In this document: positions 14,456 to 17,524 of the stretch, in pieces
Position numbering within the stretch: position 1 is the stretch's first letter
How the letters are laid out: the number at the start of each line of letters is the position of its first letter
Origin: Cyanobacteria bacterium UBA2855
GTDB taxonomy: Bacteria > Cyanobacteriota > Vampirovibrionia > Gastranaerophilales > Gastranaerophilaceae
Direction of reading: 5' to 3'
DNA length: 17,524 nt
Assembly (NCBI GenBank): GCA_002350725.1
Contig: DEFJ01000012.1
Span: 1-17,524 of the forward strand
Program-made: the position numbers and the translations under genes
The notes under the pieces: generated by a model
Seen by the model: only the letters and a program-made list of their open reading frames with translations
Database searches by the model: none
Told to the model about the DNA's origin: nothing

Positions 14456-15400
14456 ACATAATAAATTAAATTACCAAACCAGGCTCTAACTTCTTTATTA
14501 TAAGACTCTTTTACTGCTTTTCGCGTTTTTTCATCAGGAAATTCCGATTTCATATGAGCAATACCTCTTCTATACATGGCATTAATAGCTTGCTTTACCT
14601 CTGCCGGAATTTTACCGTTATAAATTTTACACGCAGTATACATATCAAATAATCTTCGTTTTGAAAGTCCGGTTAAAAATATTTTTTGAGATTTACCGTT
14701 TTTATCTTTTTTAACAGAATAATCTACGTTCATAAGAGTAATTGCTTTAGCCCAGTTTCCACCTTTTAATGCACTAATAAGCTCCTTTTGCGACTTTAGT
14801 GTTCCTATTCCTCTGTTAAATACATAATCAGTAACTGCATCTTTTAACGGTTGCGGCAATTTATTATAAGCACTATTCCCGATTAAGGCACGGATATCCA
14901 TGGTTCGAGCTATAATATCTTCCGCTAACAAGGTACAAACTTGAGCATTAGAAAGCGTTTTATTCAAATATTTTGTTTCTTCAGAAGGTAAAACCAGATG
15001 CCCGACACCAATCGTCCAATTACCGTTTTTGTCTTTGTATGCTTTATTATGAAATTGATTTTCTGCTAAACCGCCAGAATCCTCATTTGCTTTTAAATTT
15101 TTAATAAAAGACAAACTTAGTCCTGTAGCCTCGGAAACAGCAGATAATCCGGTAACACCTGTTGGAATTAGCGTATCAGGAATTTTCAATTTGTCGCCTA
15201 TATGAATTGAATCGTTTTCGGATAATCCGTTTGCTGCAAGCAACGAGCTTGTCCTGACACCATATTTAGAAGCTATTGAAGAAGGTGTTTCACCTTTTAC
15301 AACAATATGCGAAGGATTTTTTCTTACTCTTAAATATTTATTTCCGGAAACTGCCGGTTTACTTGTACTTTCTTTTGCAGAATTACCACCGGCTTTTTCA
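14452..15400 (-). CDS. LysM plus GH24 lysozyme segment, in +1 frame of upstream amidase gene
   Basis: From the N-terminus: a Ser/Lys/Gly-rich linker, a LysM domain (VKGETPSSIASKYGV to GDKLKIP, coded about 15300-15178), then a T4-type lysozyme that cleaves the MurNAc-GlcNAc bond. The GH24 triad is recognisable as Glu in ANEDSGG, and Asp and Thr in AYKDKNGNWTIGVGH. NRGIGTLKSQKELISAL and LSKRRLFDMY match the later helices. The frame is open from an upstream stop at 15424-15426 but has no ATG, GTG or TTG until the TTG at 15243, which would cut the LysM domain in half and lacks a ribosome binding site. It is therefore most likely the C-terminal part of the amidase protein, reached by +1 frameshift, or else split from it by mutation or sequence error. 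Read through, the protein would be 968 aa. Confidence 0.8.
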
Positions 15401-15403
15401 GGG
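15353..15403 (-). promoter_or_regulatory. Candidate +1 frameshift site and downstream stem
   Basis: On the minus strand the amidase frame ends ACG-CCC-TGA (CCC 15401-15403, TGA 15398-15400). Slipping +1 places Pro-tRNA on CCT and continues GAA-AAA-GCC into the LysM/lysozyme frame. Four A's after the TGA, GCCGGT (15388-15393) can pair with ACCGGC (15353-15358) across a 29-nt loop. CCC-TGA plus a structure ~6 nt downstream is a recognised kind of +1 shift signal. Function here is inferred. Confidence 0.5.
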
Positions 15404-17359
15404 CGTAGAGAGTTTCTGTCCTGTTAGGCACCGGACTATCCCTCTATCAATCCCCTCGACCAGATATTCTCTGAATTGTCTTGAATTTAAGTTTGCTACA
15501 TCTTTCTCATTTTTTAAATTACCAGTTTCTATAAGAATATCAGGACCGTTATAAGGACGGTTTGAACCATCTCGAAGTACCGCAAGCCCTTGAGTTTTAG
15601 TATTTGTTATACCTCTGAACCAACTATTTTCATTTAACTCGTTTTGCAAAATATTAGCAAAATTTGAGTCCGCTTTATCAGGAGTTCGCTTTTCACCGGT
15701 AACTAAATCTGTACCTATAAGAACAATACCCCTTGAATTTCCTGCGGAATTACTGTGTAAACTTACAACCATGTCTGCATCTTTTCTATATTGGCGGATT
15801 GCTTTTGGTACAGTATATACAGAACCGGTAATATATATAACTTTTGCACCCTGAGAAACCAGTTGCTTTGTTAAATCTGCCGCAAATTTTGAGTTTACAT
15901 GCCACTCTTCAAGCGGCTTACCACCATTACCAATAAATTCATTGGTTTCTACATTTCCGTTCATTACAGCATTACTTGAACCTGGATCAAACATTAATTG
16001 TCCTTCAAAACTACTCTTAGGATTAGCCATAGCCGCGCCATGCCCCGGATTTACTATTATTGTTTTACCACTTAAAACGCCATTTTTAACATTTTTGTCT
16101 TCATATATAGTAACTCCTGCAGTAATATTACCATTCTCATCCGTAACAGGTTCAGGACGAGTAACGTTACGTTTCCATCTTGCAGCATTATTTTCCCAAT
16201 CCTGATGAACCTGTGCTATTGTTTTATTAGTTTTATGACCGTTCACGGTAACTTTTGTTTGAGAAGGAGCCTTTTTTATCATTGACTTTCCTCCTGCAGG
16301 TAATTTCCCGTTATTTTTTGAGGTAGGTTTTGATACAGAAGAAGTCGGGGTACTACCTGAGTTTTCCCCAAAAGACTCTAATAGTTCATCAATAGCCTTA
16401 TCAAGATATTTTGAATCAGCCATGAAGAAATTTGATACATTCCATGATGTAAGTTGTCTTGTAAGCTCATTTTCAAAAGCTTTACGTTTTTCAGGAGTAG
16501 CAACAAAATCTCCGGCACGCTCTGCGACTAAATCATAAATCTTCATCACTGCTTTTTTACGATCATCTTTTTTATTTGAAACTTCCGATAATATCATTTC
16601 TATCAAGGATTCTTTATTACCCTTTATTTTTGCGTACTCTTCAAGAACTTCAACTATATTATCTTTATTAATTAACTCAAATGTTTTTTTAAATTCATCA
16701 GAAGAAATCGCACCAATTTTTTTGGAAATATCTCTTAATTTTTCAGCAATTTCTTTTGATGTGATTGATTGATTATGTTCAACATCTTTAGCTTTAACTT
16801 CGGTGGGCTTTACTGAGCTTTTTGAACTTTGAGTTTTTCTTTGAGCATTATTAGCTTTTACTTGTGATGGAGTTGTAGGTTTTGGAGCAGAGTCAGATTT
16901 CGATTTTGCAGAATGCTGATCAGAAGCCTTATATTGCGACTTTTTGTCATCGGATTGCTTTGCAGTTGAAGCAGCAGAAGAAGAACCGGCAAAAGGGCGT
17001 ATAGGTACATTTATTAAAGCCCCTTTTGGAAGTTTTGAAAAGTCCTTGATATGAGGATTCAAGGCTTTTAAGTCATTGAATGTCATATGATATTTTCTTG
17101 CAATTGCATAAACCGTAGTTTCTAATTTAGTTGTAGGTAAGGACAACGATTGCCCCTTTTTTAAAGATTGTGTACCGGATAATTTCAAGAAAGAGCGAAT
17201 TTCTGCTTCATTTTTAAAATTTAGTTTCTTCATCAACGAATATAAGGTCTCACCTGAACTTACGGTATAATTTCCTACCCCTTTGTTCGCAGACGATTTC
17301 GATTCTGTTTCAACATCTGAAGCCTTTATATTAAAATTCGTATTAACTTTTAAAGACAT
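15398..17359 (-). CDS. N-acetylmuramoyl-L-alanine amidase (amidase_3) with two LysM domains
   Basis: Zinc amidase that cuts between MurNAc and the stem peptide. Order in 653 aa: LysM 1 (about 29-76, NYTVSSGETLYSLMKKL); LysM-like 2 (about 80-120, TVYAIARKYHMTFNDLKALN); a Ser/Lys/Ala-rich linker (125-195); a helical domain of unknown role (200-330, SKEIAEKLRDISKKIG onward); a second linker; and the catalytic domain (430-646). Zinc ligands and catalytic Glu are in PGHG (H440), LEEWH (E484 or E485), SLHSNS (H535) and IETGNL (E611). All are intact. No signal peptide is visible (MSLKVNTNFNIKASD). CTCCTTTT (17368-17375), i.e. AAAAGGAG, lies 8 nt before the ATG. The frame stops at TGA just after the amidase domain, while the +1 frame continues into LysM and lysozyme. 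Confidence 0.93.
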   Translation of the reverse strand: MSLKVNTNFNIKASDVETESKSSANKGVGNYTVSSGETLYSLMKKLNFKNEAEIRSFLKLSGTQSLKKGQSLSLPTTKLETTVYAIARKYHMTFNDLKALNPHIKDFSKLPKGALINVPIRPFAGSSSAASTAKQSDDKKSQYKASDQHSAKSKSDSAPKPTTPSQVKANNAQRKTQSSKSSVKPTEVKAKDVEHNQSITSKEIAEKLRDISKKIGAISSDEFKKTFELINKDNIVEVLEEYAKIKGNKESLIEMILSEVSNKKDDRKKAVMKIYDLVAERAGDFVATPEKRKAFENELTRQLTSWNVSNFFMADSKYLDKAIDELLESFGENSGSTPTSSVSKPTSKNNGKLPAGGKSMIKKAPSQTKVTVNGHKTNKTIAQVHQDWENNAARWKRNVTRPEPVTDENGNITAGVTIYEDKNVKNGVLSGKTIIVNPGHGAAMANPKSSFEGQLMFDPGSSNAVMNGNVETNEFIGNGGKPLEEWHVNSKFAADLTKQLVSQGAKVIYITGSVYTVPKAIRQYRKDADMVVSLHSNSAGNSRGIVLIGTDLVTGEKRTPDKADSNFANILQNELNENSWFRGITNTKTQGLAVLRDGSNRPYNGPDILIETGNLKNEKDVANLNSRQFREYLVEGIDRGIVRCLTGQKLSTP

Positions 17360-17524
17360 AAAACTATCTCCTTTTACACAATACTAAATATATAACGAAC
17401 CAATTTTTAAAAAACTTTAATTGATTTATAAAGGTTTTAACAATATTTTACAAAGAATAATTTAACCTCTATGAACTTAGCAGTATAAAAGTTTATAAAC
17501 ATAATGTAAACAAATGTAACAAAA
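17360..17524. other. AT-rich leader region of the amidase gene
   Basis: 165 bp without a gene. Apart from the amidase ribosome binding site it contains only AT-rich sequence. I could not place a convincing -35/-10 pair. The promoter may be masked by the base composition or lie beyond the window edge. Confidence 0.5.

Noticed and set aside
15241..15243. TTG as the start of a stand-alone lysozyme gene
   Set aside because: It would begin in the middle of a LysM domain whose first half is encoded in the same frame upstream, and it lacks a ribosome binding site.
14452..15400. Prophage lysis module because of the T4-type lysozyme
   Set aside because: No holin, phage structural or integrase gene is visible. 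LysM domains and in-line linkage to an amidase fit a cellular wall enzyme better.

Overview
This window comes from an AT-rich bacterial chromosome. It carries vegetative-type promoters with 16-17 bp spacers, AGGAG-type ribosome binding sites, and an anaerobe-style rubrerythrin. Several large proteins combine LysM, murein hydrolase and low-complexity segments. My best guess for the source is a gut member of the Vampirovibrionia/Gastranaerophilales (Melainabacteria). This rests on general resemblance and recall, not on a marker gene, so confidence is moderate to low. I see no tRNA, rRNA, CRISPR array, transposase or prophage module.

Layout. 1-531: the 3' end of a Thr-rich, coiled-coil protein cut by the left edge. 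555-1820 (-): seryl-tRNA synthetase. 1961-3581 (+): a small unknown protein, then a lytic-transglycosylase-like protein. 3584-4778 (-): NAD-type isocitrate dehydrogenase, preceded by and overlapping a small Cys4 protein whose promoter predicts a leaderless mRNA. 4902-6544 (+): MscL with a C-terminal zinc ribbon, a strong terminator, a small basic unknown protein and rubrerythrin. 6545-6895: a gene-free stretch with nested inverted repeats, one resembling a dispersed palindromic repeat. 6896-9694 (+): a 932-aa membrane-anchored ABC1/UbiB-like kinase. 9695-9999: a well-defined promoter and a ~177-nt structured RNA, most likely 6S-like, ending at a T-tract only 21 nt before the next gene. 10000-12524 (+): a TadZ/CpaE-like and a CpaF/TadA-like protein, the second lacking hallmark catalytic residues. 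12590-14455 (+): a fusion of a PP-loop-like domain and a D-Ala-D-Ala carboxypeptidase (S11) domain, both without their canonical active-site signatures. 14452-17359 (-): a LysM-LysM-amidase_3 reading frame. Its continuation (LysM plus GH24 lysozyme) lies in the +1 frame behind a CCC-TGA site followed by a GC-rich stem.

The main themes are cell-envelope remodelling and pseudo-enzymes. Four proteins carry peptidoglycan-hydrolase folds (SLT, S11, amidase_3, GH24) and none has a visible Sec signal peptide. The Tad-like ATPase pair and the S11 fusion look like repurposed, partly non-catalytic relatives of pilus and wall enzymes. The two most interesting leads are the possible programmed +1 frameshift that would join an amidase to a lysozyme, and the 6S-like-RNA/Tad-like/pseudo-S11 block at 9.8-14.5 kb.
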